The notes under the pieces: model-generated | Told to the model about the DNA's origin: nothing | Seen by the model: only the letters and a program-made list of their open reading frames with translations | Database searches by the model: none | Made by a program: the position numbers and the translations under genes | Assembly: GCA_035235625.1 (NCBI GenBank) | Contig: CP141148.1 | Coordinates: 11,679,659 to 11,743,658 of the forward strand | DNA: 64,000 nt | Origin: Saururus chinensis | Lineage: Eukaryota; Streptophyta; Magnoliopsida; Piperales; Saururaceae | Reading direction: 5' to 3' | In this document: piece after piece, positions 49,180 through 60,180 of the stretch | How the letters are laid out: each line of letters begins with the position of its first letter | Numbering within the stretch: the stretch's first letter is position 1

Positions 49180-50371
49180 TTAAGCAGCTTCACCAACTTC
49201 AGTATTTTCCCTCCTGGCCTTGGAATCATCAAGATAATTCTGATAGATGTAAGACACAAATCCCCAAATGGCCAGCAGCATGGCTATCACCTTCACAGCA
49301 TCCATTTTGTCATGAAAAAAGATCACAGCAAACACAGGCATTACAGCCAGAGATAAAGTACTTATAACATTTGAGAAAAGAGATGAGACCACAAATATCA
49401 ACCCTACAACCCCCACTGAGCAAACTTGCCAAGCCACGGCTGTCCAAACCAAGATCATAATGTAGGATACCTTGCCCTTCTTGAAACCATCCATCTCTCC
49501 CTTCAAGCTCCTCCACTCCCCACTAGCAAAAAGACCGATGATGCAAACACAAGTTGCCACCAAAGAGGTGTAGATTTGCATCTCAAGGACCACAGAGAAG
49601 TTTTCCCTTTTCAAGACCTTCTGGAAAGTGAGCTGCATGAGAGAAAGCAACAGGGAATACGAGGCAGATGCCCCTAAGGTGCAAATAAATCCTATTACAT
49701 ACTTCCCAACTGAAATTCCTACCGGATTTTCTGACCCCGCTCGAGTGGCAAGAAGGGCAGTGGAAAAGGTAAGAAGGATTACAGAGTTCAGTATGAAAGG
49801 GGTGAGCTTCTGTGAATTAAAAAAATATGAGAAGACAACATTAAAGGCCAGTTGTGTAGCACAGATGAGGGAGTATGTGGATACAGGGAGGTACAGGAGG
49901 CCATACGAATACATCAAATCATCACCTGCAATAAGCAGGCCAAGAGCAAGATAGATGGAGACGATAGTTGCTGTAGAAGTTTGCCCAGTTGTGGCAATTG
50001 AAGACGTACTGGGCCTTGTGGGGAAAAGGAAAAGAGGGATCCAGAGGACTGGGAACGCAGCAGCCTGCACCAGAGTTGCCATCCATTTGCTGTTTCCGCC
50101 ATCATCATAATACAGACGGCCAAGGAGGGTGGCCGCCGCTTGTCCCACAATAAGGAAAAAAATGTTGAGGGACGCCAAAAGCCACCATTGCCAGCGTTTC
50201 ATGCTGGGATTGTCACTATTATCTACGACCCCAAAATCTACATATGACGAAGATATGAGTTTTTTTAAATGATTTAATTTTAATTCATTTTGAAAAATTA
50301 AATAGAACTAGAACTATACAAAATAACAAATAAATAAAGTAGTAAACCAATGCTGAAAAACACTTACCCAT
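49180..50371 (-). CDS. Purine permease (PUP family), copy 2; two exons
   Basis: Paralogue of the gene at 29202-30389, with the same predicted membrane transport role for purine-type substrates. Exon 2 (50237-49180) contains GRLYYDDGGNSKWMATLVQ, YGLLYLPVSTYSLICATQ and the conserved C-terminus FFHDKMDAVKVIAMLLAIWGF. The start is placed at 50371-50369, with exon 1 ending ATGG before gtaagtg and exon 2 resuming after atgtag; splicing yields MDFGVVDNSDNPS before MKRW, 353 residues. It differs from copy 1 mainly in a variable loop after the second helix (PTRPSTSSIATTGQTSTATI against PSRLSPSSSISTSVQISIAT) and at the C-terminal tail, which is shorter. No inactivating lesion is seen. Confidence 0.92.
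50238..50367 (-). other. Intron of permease copy 2, splitting codon 2
   Basis: A 130-bp AT-rich intron with the same GTAAGTG donor and ATGTAG acceptor as copy 1. The upstream leader (ataaatcagttgctac then ttttaaATGG on the coding strand) is conserved between the copies. Confidence 0.8.
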
Positions 50372-50689
50372 TTAAAAGGTAGCAACTGATTTATGGCGAG
50401 TGGTGTGGATGAAATTGCTTCAATCAAAGGAGCAAAATTCAAAAATTGGGCACATAAGAACACTATTGAAAAATAACCGACAATTCCTTTTTATGTGTTA
50501 TATGCTTGTAGCCTCAATTTTTCAAGTACAAATAGAAATATAGTTATTGCAGGTTCATAGAAAGACATTATAATAACAATTATATAGACTTCTTGAACCA
50601 ATCAGCATCCCAGCGACACTGAACTTCAGAGTAAAGGGAACTGAAAGAGAAAGCGAAAGAAAATGAGTGAAATGGGCAGCTGGGAAGAG

Positions 50690-50860
50690 GTTCAGGACAG
50701 AGAAGCAGAGAGGACGGACCTGGAGGATGAATCTGGAGAGGAGGTCGGACTTGCTCGCCGACAAGCACCACCGCCTTGAGGAGGGGGTCGTACTCCTCCC
50801 CAGTCAGCAAAGACGACAGTGCGAGAGCTCGAAGAGACGGAGTTGAAATCGGCGACTTGC
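50690..50860 (-). promoter_or_regulatory. Conserved block upstream of permease copy 2
   Basis: Shares agagaagcagagaggacgga and nearby sequence with 31808-31900. The minus strand has an open frame containing LTGEEYDPLLKAVVLVGEQV that I do not recognise and that is frame-broken in copy 1. Promoter, 5' exon or end of another gene are all possible. Confidence 0.35.
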
Positions 50861-51295
50861 TACATGAATCCGTGAGGCTTGGGGCCCTGGCCCAGAACTC
50901 TGGAGGTCTAGGGGAGGCGTCTGGTTCGGATGGAGGTGAGACGGGAGTCCTCTCTATTCTGGATTTCTGGTAGGGACAAAGTGAAAAAGAGAATTACCGC
51001 CAACCGGCCATTGCGCAAAATGGGAGCGCAGACAGGGACAGCACGCCCGTGAGGCCGCACTGTTAAATCCGTTCACATTCGCAAACATACGGATAACGGA
51101 CGCTTGAATGGAACGGAATCTGCAGAGGCAGAGCCACAAAAGGAGTAGGGAGGGAAGGTCAATTTTGGCTGCATGGCTGCATGGCATGTTCTCGAATTAA
51201 ATTATTGGTTAGGAAAGAATGCTGAATGGCCTATAATTGTTCTCATCTCTCCGGAGGAAGAGTTTTTCACGCTTCCCTCTTACAATTTATAATGT
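50861..51295. other. Spacer, nothing recognised
   Basis: Moderately GC-rich, with open frames on both strands of uncertain meaning. It may extend the permease promoter region. Confidence 0.35.
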
Positions 51296-51471
51296 GCCCA
51301 ATACGAAAAAATATTAGGTACCGATAGGGTACCAAGGTGGCATACCTATCACTAATGAGAATTTAAGAATCACTCTCTTTCCTATTAAATAAGTTACTTT
51401 TAAGGGGGTAATTGAAAAACATATAAATAAATTTATTTGTGATTAGTGATAGGCACTACCACCTTGGTATT

Positions 51472-52360
51472 TGTCACAGGCACAAAGCTTTGCCTAGCGA
51501 TCGCACTCATGATAGACTAACTACACCGCATAGCCATTAGCCACTCTCTTCCCTTCCCACTCGTATACGCAAGGGAAATACAAGTAAAATAATAACACAG
51601 TCCGACCTGGTGGAAGGGTCTCCACCAAATCTATATTTCTGTCTGTTGAAATACAATGCAGGGAGAGGGCAAGGGCTGATCCACTAGGCTGAGAACTCTC
51701 TTCTCTTGCTCCCTGGTTCGCTGTGCAGGAAGAAATCAAATCATAATATGCATTGGATGCCCTGTTCTCCCCTTTTTATAGACTCAGCCTAAAGCTGGCC
51801 GTCCTAGTGCTATTAGGAGTACAAAACCCCCCCAATACAAGAGTCCTCACCCTATCCAACTCTCAGCCCAAAGCCATTTCGCCCTAGCATAGTTTAGGAA
51901 GTCTTCAAGAGTCTGTCCTTCACTAGAAGTTCATCGCCATGCTGCCTTCAAGAGTTAGCCCATCCGAGGAAACTAGCCACTCCAACTCTCATCTGCCCTA
52001 GGAGTGTGACCAGTCTGCCTGTGTGAGTCCTGTCCGTCCTAGGAACCTGTAGCCCGAACTCCTACTCTAACTAGGAGTGCAGCCAACTAGAATAGCTGAA
52101 TCCCTTCCGTCTTAGGAGTTCCCCCTTAAGTCCAAGCAGCGCCCACCTTCGTTGCTAGAGTCCCTCCCGCGCAAGGACTCCTACCCAACCTACTCTGCAA
52201 GGCGAGTAGCTCATCCGGAACATCTTCCGCGCTGTCCTAGCATCCGTCCGTGCCCAAGGGGCTGCCTAGGCTGTCCATCGCCTAGCAAACTTGGCTATTT
52301 GCTGCCAAGTATAGGGGGTAGCCGCCTCCTTTCAGCATCTGTCAAGTTAAGGAGCTAACA
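51472..52360 (-). repeat. 3' LTR of the nested element
   Basis: 889 bp. It is homologous along its length to 53414-54301 with scattered substitutions. As plus-strand sequence it runs from tgtcacaggcac to aggagctaaca. Confidence 0.88.
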
Positions 52361-52646
52361 GGCCTCCCGCACTTGATTCTTCGACGCCCTTGTCAAAGCC
52401 CCAACTTCCGAGGTGCACCGATTGAAGCTATGAAGCCATCTGCCTCGCTGAACCCGCTAGCAAGTAGCCAACACTTCACATCACACCAAGGCCAAGTCAA
52501 ATTTCACCCAGCCTAAGTCATCCTTTGGCCAAGTTTGAGCAACACCCACTACCCACAAATCCTACGAACCTCTCCATCAGTTCACCCCTTAGCTGCTTTG
52601 ATAAGCCAAGGCATGGGGAGTCCGCTGCCCTCATTGCTTCGAATCC

Positions 52647-53090
52647 TCAATGACCCGAAGCTGCCCCCTCAATCGAGGACTCCATCAACCGAACACATCC
52701 AATTCGCTGCAAGGGACTCATCCGAACTACCTCCTCATGCTCAGATTCCTCCTTCTCCTCTTGAGCGACAAGTGCATTCAGCCTTTCCCGTTTTGGACAG
52801 TCCTTTGCACGGTGCGGCCCTTGGTGTATGAAATAGCCAGCACCTCTATTTGGCCAGCCCAGCAGCTCACCCTTGTCCTTGCCACTGTTGCCACCCTTAC
52901 TGCCCTCCTTGTGACGTTGGTGACGCCAGCCACCGAAACACCCACGAACTGCACCAACAGCCTGTCCCTTGGCTTCCTCGCTCAGCCAAGTATGTGGGGA
53001 GACCGCTTCCCCCAAGTACAAGCCTGCCCAAGGACCTGCACCCCACCATGTAGCTGATCCAGGAATTTGCTTCAGCAAGGTGAACGCCAT
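52647..53090 (-). pseudogene. Gag remnant of the nested element
   Basis: The C-terminal gag linker and zinc-knuckle region is recognisable: SKGGNSGKDKG, GWPNRGAGYFI and GPHRAKDCPKRERLNALVAQ. The first two cysteines of the CCHC knuckle are replaced (YFIH in place of CFIC), so metal binding is lost. Upstream, to about 53400, further gag-leader sequence resembles 38100-38300. No protease, reverse transcriptase or integrase is present. Confidence 0.78.
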
Positions 53091-53413
53091 TTCTCAATGC
53101 CTCACCACCTCGCTGCCCAGCAGATCTGCCAACAACCTTCGCAGCAGCCTGTCAAGAGCCCTCTACTCCTTCGGGGATTCCAACGCCTCAACACATGTCC
53201 AACCTGCCTAGTGCCAAGCCCATCTAGAGTTTTCACCTCCTTCCAGGTTGTCTCAGTGCTTCAGCAAGGATGGATCTCCAATCTGTCCAGCAACAACCCG
53301 CAAGGATTTCACCCCTTCCAAGTATCCCAGCGATTCAGCCACCTTCAGCCAACTCCTTCGAAGAGACCGTACAGAGCTTTCACCTCCTTCAGTATCCTGG
53401 CAATGGAACCAAC

Positions 53414-54301
53414 TGTCATGGGCACGAAGCTTTGCCAAGCGATCGCACTCGTGATGGCCTGACTACACCGCGCAGCCAACAACCACTCTCTTCCCTTCCC
53501 ACTCATATGCGCAAGGGAAACACAAGTAAAACAGCAACACAGTCCGACCTGGTGCAAGGGTCTCCGCCCAAGCTATATTTCTGTCCGCTGAAATACAATG
53601 TAGGGAGAGGGCAAGGGCTGATCCACTAGGCTGAGAACTCTCTTCTCTTGCTCCCTGGTTCACTGTGCAGGAAAAATCAGATCATAATATGCATTGGATG
53701 CCCTGTTCTCCCCTTTTTATAGACTCAGCCTAAAGCTGGCCATCCTAGTGCTATTAGGAGTACAAAACCCACCCAATACAATAGTCCTCACCCTATCCAA
53801 CTCTCAGCCCAAAGCCATTCCGCCCTAGCATAGTTAAGGAAGTCTTCAAGAGTCTGTCCTTCACTAGAAGTCCATCGCCATGCTGCCTCCAAGAGTCAAC
53901 CCATTCGAGAAAACCAGCCACTCCAACTCCCATCCGCCCTAGGAGTGTGACCAGCCTGCCTGTGTGAGTCCTGTCTGTCCTAGGAACTTGCAGCCCGGAC
54001 TCCTACTCCAACTAGGAGTGCAGCCAACTAGCATAGCTGAATCCCTTCCATCTTAGGAGTCCTCCCCTAAGTCCAAGCAGCACCCAGCTTTGCTGCTAGA
54101 GTCCCGCCCACACAAGAACTCCTACCAAGCCTGCTCCGCAAGGCGAGTAGCTCGTCCAGAACATCTCCCGCACTGTCCCAACATCCGTCTGTGCCCAAGG
54201 GGCTGCTTAGGCTGTCCATCACCTAGCAAACATGGTTGTCCACTACCAAGTATAGGGGGCAGCCACCCCCTTTCAGCATCCGTCAAGTTGAGGGGCTAAC
54301 A
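53414..54301 (-). repeat. 5' LTR of the nested element
   Basis: 888 bp, matching the 3' LTR in length to one base. As plus-strand sequence it runs from tgtcatgggcac to aggggctaaca. Its inner end is also related to the LTR end at about 38020-38082. Confidence 0.88.
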
Positions 54302-54338
54302 GTACCCTATCGGTACCTAATATTTTCTCGCCCAATAC

Positions 54339-54750
54339 AATACAAACCGGGTATGAGAGCAAGAGCTATTATTATGCATTTAAGATGGACTATATATATA
54401 CATACATACTAGCATTAACATTAGCAAGATGCTAATATACACTATTAGTATTGATATTAACATGCACTAATATATTTACGATCGATCTTGTAGATGAACG
54501 ACTCTAATACATAGCTTATGCTAAGCATATTGTATATGAGAAGCAGGAAATCACCTATTTCATTTTACCAAGATTCTCCCACACTTGGAGGTTAGAAGAG
54601 GAGAAAGTATCCAATAGACAAGCTACATGGTACATAAGTCCATTAATTATTTAACACTTTTTACAATTTTTTATTTGCTTAATTGTGAATAATTTTAGAT
54701 TTTAGCTTTAATTTACATTTCAAAAAGTGAATGAACCTATCTAAAGCTAC
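54339..54750. other. AT-rich spacer, nothing recognised
   Basis: Contains a loose cluster of actattagta/ctaatata motifs near 54400-54480. No gene was recognised. Confidence 0.4.
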
Positions 54751-55160
54751 TGTCACGGACCTAGTCCGAACACCCTTGTAAATACATTATAAATTCCTTT
54801 TAATGTCTTTCTTTATGTTTTTATGTACACTTTGGCTGCCACTCTAGCAATATCTGAAAAATCCCTTATGCTATATAGGGGGAGGGTAGTGTTTGTGTAG
54901 TTGGCTAACGTGTTTTTCACCCATTGCTTTGTAAACACGTTGATAGTTAATGCAATTCATCTTCATGCTTGTGTTCATTTGTTTCTTTACAATGTGTCAT
55001 TCCCGTTCCCCCTACCTCTTGCTTTGCAAGGCCTTTTGCATGTGATCCGTTCAACACCTTGCCAAGCAAGAACTCTTGTCGCATTCAATAGGCTTACTTG
55101 CCTGGCGAAAAGCCTTGCAAGTGCCACATGGTAACCTTTCCATCGAGTAGGACCGTGACA
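54751..55160 (+). mobile_element. Solo LTR of a Gypsy-type element
   Basis: Begins TGTCACGG and ends CCGTGACA, and is flanked by ctac on both sides (54747-54750 and 55161-55164). It contains ctttggctgccact and the TATA-like tgctatatagggg (about 54868-54882), shared with the minus-strand LTR at 2550-3406. No internal region is attached, so this is the product of LTR-LTR recombination. Confidence 0.8.
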
Positions 55161-55164
55161 CTAC

Positions 55165-55835
55165 GCTTCCATGGGATAAAGCCAAAGATTTTGGCAATTT
55201 AAAAATTTGGATGTTTCCATTCTTGTCAAAGCCAAAGTTATTGAAACCTGCATGTTCTTAATGGGGATAACAATTAGAAATGAGTTTATTTTTTCTTCCT
55301 TTTGTCCTTTTTCATAAGAATTGGAAAGTTGTTTTGTATCTTATAGTTGGTTTGGGAGCATTTTTATTTCTAAGTCATTTTTTTTCCCAAGATATAAGCA
55401 CATTTTAAAATTTGTCCAAATTTCTAAAATTATTTATATTTCAAGTGTTGACCAGTTTGGTAAAATTGTACTAAATTTCAAAAAATATGAAAGACCTTCT
55501 TGGCAAAAAAACCAAGTTTAAAAAAGATTGAAGTAGGAACTATTTTTTGAATGGATGTATAGACGATAAAATACAAGAAGATAGGTGAGGGTACTTTTAT
55601 GAATGAATCGCTTGCGGCAGACGCAATCAGGTAGTAGCCAGCGATGATGATACTTTTATCGGAGAAGAGGCTTCGATGGAACAGATTGGAGGGGAGCGAG
55701 TCATCGGTGTAGGGAAGACGATGGGTGTGAAGACCAGAGGATGGGTCAGCTGAGTGCCCTCGATGGTTTTGAGACAACAAAAAAAGTTGAGGGGTATTTT
55801 AGTATTTAGAATATTTTGTTAAGGAAATTTGTAAG
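55165..55835. other. Spacer with a small GC-richer patch
   Basis: 55600-55780 is GC-richer, with a minus-strand open frame that I do not recognise. The rest is AT-rich. Confidence 0.35.
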
Positions 55836-56259
55836 AGAAAAATTATTTAAATAATATTAACAAAATTACTCAAATCATGTACTTTGGGAAATATTTCTCA
55901 AAGTGGTGTCAGTTTTGGCCACGTAGGCACCAGCCAAGCATCGGCTCATGCATGGCTTTTTTTTAGAATTTTTTTCAAATTTTGTCCTTTAGAATGACAA
56001 AATCAATAAATATACTCATTTTGTCTTTCACATGGATGAAATCAATGCATTGTACTGATTTTGTCATTGTACAGTCCTTTGACAAGAACAAAGTACTGAT
56101 TTCGTCCTTCACAAGGACGAATTTTTTTAAAAAAATGTAGGCGCCAATGCTTGGTTGGCGCCTACATGGCCAAAACTAAGACCACTTTGAGAAATATTTC
56201 CCAAAGTGCATGATTTTGGTAATTATTTATTTTTTTAATATTATTTAGATAATTTTCTC
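55836..56259. mobile_element. Foldback MITE with long terminal inverted repeats
   Basis: The left part (gagaaaaattattt... actttgggaaatatttctca ... ggcaccagccaagc) is the reverse complement of the right part (gcttggttggcgcc ... tgagaaatatttcccaaagt ... aataatattt ... ttttctc), giving inverted repeats of over 100 bases. The flanks atttgtaag and atttgtagg fit a 9-bp duplication with one difference, as in Mutator-like MITEs. Confidence 0.75.
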
Positions 56260-56264
56260 ATTTG

Positions 56265-56566
56265 TAGGGATGCACTCGGGTTGACCTGACCTTAATGGGT
56301 CAGATTTGATTTTTAAAATTTATTCTGAATAACTATTTAGGTCAACTTTGGATTTTAGGTGATCGACATGACTTGAATAAATTTATAAATATAAAATTTT
56401 ATTTTTTTATATATTTTAAGATTATTTAAAAAAATAAATAAAAATACTTTTTTTTCTAAATAGGTCAAATGGGTCAGTTCGGGTCGGGTTCAATACAATT
56501 TCTTTAAGTGGTATTAGGTTCAGGTTTGGTAAAACCCAACCTAAACACGATTCAACAGCATCCCTA
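56265..56566. mobile_element. hAT-type MITE, inverted relative of 16535-16829
   Basis: Ends TAGGGATGC and GCATCCCTA. The interior (gggtcgggttcaatac, ttggtaaaacccaacc) matches 16535-16829 in reverse orientation. It directly abuts the foldback MITE, and its start overlaps the latter's flanking repeat. Its own target duplication is eroded. Confidence 0.7.
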
Positions 56567-57109
56567 GAAACTTGTGCATGCTTTATTCCAGAAACTAGGT
56601 GTCGAACGAGTTATCTGCTCGCCAGCCAGAGTTCTTAAAGTGGTTGCGTTTGTCTCTACGATAGTGTGTCCCAAATTTTAATAGAGCATTTCAAAGTAGT
56701 GTTCAAAAAAGTAGCTACAAGAAGTATTCTTCGTGATCATAATGAAAAATTTATTGCGATTATGCAAATGAACTTCCAATCAGATCAGCGATCACCATTA
56801 AAACTTATGCAAGTCTGGTTGGTTTCCAACTTCTCATATTTTACAAATTCCAAATGTGGTTTTCCAAGGGCATTCGAGCATATTATTAAAATAAGAGTTT
56901 TTTCCATATTGAATAAAAATTTTCATATTCCCTGGATATTAAACGAAAATGCCATGTGATCTGTTTATGGACCAAACTGCCCTTAGGTTTCCACTATATC
57001 ATGTTTAATGTAAAGAGTAATAAATGAACACCGGAATAGTGTTGCGTTGTTCCGGTGTGCTGGGAGTCATCAGCAGCAAACGAAACTTACTGGCGGGAGC
57101 TGACCAGTG
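56567..57109. other. Spacer, possibly the MULE 5' terminal region
   Basis: No gene is convincing; the open frame at 56666-56959 is not recognised. A candidate MULE terminal repeat was not found. Confidence 0.35.
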
Positions 57110-57171
57110 GTGACTCATCGGTGAGCATCGATGAACAAGAAAAAAGTATTTTTTGACATCGCAAACACTGT

Positions 57172-58515
57172 GTGAGTGCTCCTAAGGCTGCATTTCACAG
57201 GAATGATTATTCTTTTACACCGATCATGGATAGGATCGGTATTTGCATCCATTATAATGGAGAGGTAGGCAACGACGACGTGTATATTAGTAGAATGACA
57301 TGGTTGATGAACATTCATCCATCGGTGAGCTTCTGCGAGCTACTGAGGCAAGTCAAAGCATGACTTTTCGTCAATGATAATGTCAGTTTGAAGTATTTAA
57401 TTTGATCCTCCCAATCATCCATGATATATGAATTAAAAGATGATAAGGACCTCCAATCGGTGTTGTCCATTCATAAGAAGGCGAATAAGGAGGTGTTGTC
57501 ATTGTATGCCGAGATGAAACAGCCCAACAATGGTGATAAATCACCATCACCCTCTGTAAAAAGGAACTAGACAGTTAATAGAGCTGATCATAGCTCTAAT
57601 GTCGGATTTCATACCGGATTCAATGGAACTCAGTTCACCTTTGAAACTGTCAGGTAACTATAAATCTTTTGATTACACACAATTGGACTCTTTCGTGTAC
57701 TCGAGACCACGATATTTAACACATCATGTTAAGGGTAAATCATATCGTGTGAATTAATAAACACGACGTGTAATATATCGCATTAGTAATGACATGATAT
57801 ACACATGCAATATAGCAATTATGAGTTGCAATGAAGATATAATAACACGACATGCATTCATGTCGTGGTTTCGATAACATGCTTTGATAACACGACTGAT
57901 GTCGCATTTTTTTAACACAAAAATGTGCAATGCAGAGTGGGAGAACTGGGAAACTTGCCCTCAATAAATCCATGTCAATCTTCTTTCGCCAATCCAACGA
58001 CTACAGAACTTGAAATAGAAGTCAATAAGAATAGATAATAGGAATTGTCGCCAATGATGGGTGGGACAAGGACTTCATTTGATAACTATGAACCTCCATA
58101 CAACCCTTGTAATTACGATGGTGGAGAAGACGAAGAATTTGAAAATATGTGGGCTGAGGATCAGTTGTACGATAATGATATAGTTGACATGGAAAGTATG
58201 TCCGACCACGAAGAATTTGGAAACAGTGAGGTTCCCAGTAACGTCGACGTTGAGGCGGAGGCAAATTGGGATATAGTCGATGATTTAAACATGTTGGAAC
58301 CAAATATTGGTGAAGGTCAGCTAATGATGGGCAGTTTGCAAGCTAAGGATTACCAGAAGCTCCTCGAATTTGGTGCACATTTTCTAAGCCTATTGCATTT
58401 CAAGAGGGTCTTAATCGACTTAGCAATAAAGGTGAATTTCACATATTGTGTTGTAGATGAAAACCGGATATCGTGTTGCAGATGTAAACTAGAATACGTA
58501 CGCCACAAAGTGCTC
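57172..58515 (+). pseudogene. MULE transposase N-terminal part
   Basis: 57235-57360 encodes IGICIHYNGEVGNDDVY and HPSVSFCELLRQVKA, then a stop, then SLKYLI and further frames to FTFETVR at about 57657; this matches the PB1-like N-terminal region of plant MULE transposases. After an apparent intron the frame 58045-58515 encodes an acidic Asp/Glu-rich linker leading into a region typically preceding the DNA-binding domain. I could not find an intron phase that joins the two parts without a stop. Confidence 0.7.
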
Positions 58516-58564
58516 TAATGATTCTTGTAACTGGTACATAAGGGCTTCAAATATAGGAGATCAT

Positions 58565-59850
58565 GTGACAGTCATGAGGTTAGTACCGACTCATTCATGT
58601 GGAACCCAAAGGAAGTCAACTGACCATCCCCTAGCATTGCACCTTTGGATAGTTAGAAAATGTTATGGCCTATGTAAAGACTCGATGGACATTACACCTA
58701 AGAGCATAACAAGTTATATTTCGAAGCACTGGGGCATAACTGCGAACTACAAGAAATGCTGGCGCATAGGTAATGCATGAGAATAATCAAAGTGTTGATT
58801 TAGTGTCACGATATGTTAGTCTAGCATGTTATCATTTACATGCTTAAACTATAGTCGGAATTTGTACTCACATGACATACGTCAATATTGTGTTACCATA
58901 AACATGACCAGTCATTGTGTATGGATTCCGATCACACAAAAACATAAAATGTCATGCAATCGGGAACACGATGTAAGCCTCTGTCGTATGACCTTTACTA
59001 AATTATATTCGGTCGTGCAGGTAAAGCTCTGACTGATTTAATAGATGGTGACCCAAACGAATCCTACCGCTTACTTCCTACTTATGGGAGGCAGATAGAA
59101 TATATAAATCCGGGAAGTGTAGTTGTGCCAGTGAGATCATGTGATATTCCCAGACCTATGGGTGGGTACGATTTCAAAAGAGTATTTTGGATGTTTGGCC
59201 CCATTGTGAGAGCTTTCAGAACAACCCTGAGGCCGTTGCTAACTATTGATGAAACTTTCTTGAAAGGAAAGTATCCTAGACAGTGATAGCAACTGCACTG
59301 GACAGGAACAATAATATGTTGTGTGTTGCATTTGTAGTGGTTGAGAACGAGTGTGAGAAAACTTGGTGCTGAATTCTTGAGTTGCATAGAAATCATCTAT
59401 TCTTTGATCCTCTAGCCGAGTTGGATACAATCATTTCTAATAGACAGAAGGGATTGGCGAATGCTGTGAAGAAGTTTTTCCCATGTACATGCCACGGATA
59501 TTGCATCCATCATATGGCAGCAAATATGCTGGACAGATTCAAGGACAACTACCTAAAAAATCAGGCCCATGTTACAGCCAAAACATTTAGACAGAATGTG
59601 TACGATGAAACAATGAACAATATTAAAGAACATAATCTGGAAGCATATGCTTGGCTAAATAAGATAGGTTCGGAGTACTGGGCTAATGTATCATTTCTGG
59701 GGAAAAGATATTGGACCTTCAGCTCAAATAGGTGTGAAAGTGCAAATGCAATGTTAAAAAAAGCCAGATTGATGCTTATAACTCGTTTAATTGAGAACAC
59801 AAGGGAGCACACGACTGCATTAATTGAAAAATGTTGTACGGACGGATAAA
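58565..59850 (+). pseudogene. MULE transposase DNA-binding and catalytic domains, broken
   Basis: The frame 58679-58769 (DITPKSITSYISKHWGI then YKKCWRI) joins across a canonical 251-bp intron (58770-59020, GTAATG...GTGCAG) to GKALTDLIDGDPNESYRLLP. The catalytic core follows: FKRVFWMFGPIV and LLTIDETFLKGKY with the first catalytic Asp, a frameshift near 59282, ATALDRNNNMLCVAFVVVEN, a stop near 59369, then TIISNRQKGLANAVKK and the CHGYCIHHMAANML motif. The second catalytic Asp (SDR in active relatives) reads Asn. The element cannot encode an active enzyme as read. Confidence 0.85.
58770..59020 (+). other. Intron in the MULE transposase gene
   Basis: Donor after ...CGCATAG (GTAATG) and acceptor ...GTCGTGCAG. 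Splicing restores an uninterrupted CWRIGKALTD at the family's conserved position. The intron is rich in acatgac/acgtc-type motifs and is partly repeated at 61740-61900. Confidence 0.75.
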
Positions 59851-60180
59851 ATATGATGGAAGAGTTAACCCCATTTGCCCAAAAACACATCGAAATCAGG
59901 CGAGAAGAAGCAAGGAATGTTATTGTATTACATGTGTCAATGTATGAATTCCAGGGTAACTTGCTATATCACCAGGTACATTGCATTCATACGGTGATGT
60001 ACATAGCGTGTGTTCGTTTATGTGTGAGGGCTTCATATCGTGTTAGTTTAAACATGTTATTTTCATTTATCATGTAAGTAGATACGATTTTACATAACGA
60101 TCATATGAAACGTTGTGTAATTGAGAACACGAGAGAAAGTCATTTATCGTGAGCTCATACTAACAATATTTTCTTCATAG

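Larger units (their letters stand above)
48549..50860 (-). repeat. Segmental duplication, copy 2 (permease block)
   Basis: Homologous to 28788-31970 in the same orientation, from the 3' flank (catatcgtatatcaaaa and following) through the permease gene to the upstream conserved block. It begins immediately after Copia element 2. Confidence 0.85.
51472..54301 (-). mobile_element. Non-autonomous Gypsy-like LTR element inside the MITE
   Basis: Two LTRs (51472-52360 and 53414-54301) enclose only about 1.05 kb. On the minus strand each LTR starts TGTTAGC and ends at TGACA. A degenerate primer-binding site, tggttccattgccagga on the minus strand (53411-53395), lies two bases inside the 5' LTR. A purine-rich gcgggagg precedes the 3' LTR near 52361-52370. 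Flanking 5-mers gtatt and gtacc fit a GTACC target duplication with two changes. It holds gag fragments but no pol, so it must have been mobilised by a relative such as the family at 37560-39001. Confidence 0.85.
51305..54329. mobile_element. Mutator-like foldback MITE split by an LTR element
   Basis: The outer ends are inverted repeats: gaaaaaatattaggtaccga at 51305 onward and its reverse complement, with one mismatch, ending at 54329. Perfect 9-bp copies of GCCCAATAC flank them (51296-51304 and 54330-54338), the target duplication size of Mutator-like elements. The left part (51305-51471) contains both the left arm and most of the right arm (taccaaggtgg...cctatcactaat against attagtgatagg...ccaccttggta). 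The last part of the right arm lies at 54302-54329. Without the insertion the MITE would be roughly 190 bp. Confidence 0.85.

Noticed and set aside
56666-56959. 97-residue plus-strand open frame upstream of the MULE
   Set aside because: No recognisable domain, AT-rich context, and not alignable with MULE transposase N-termini.
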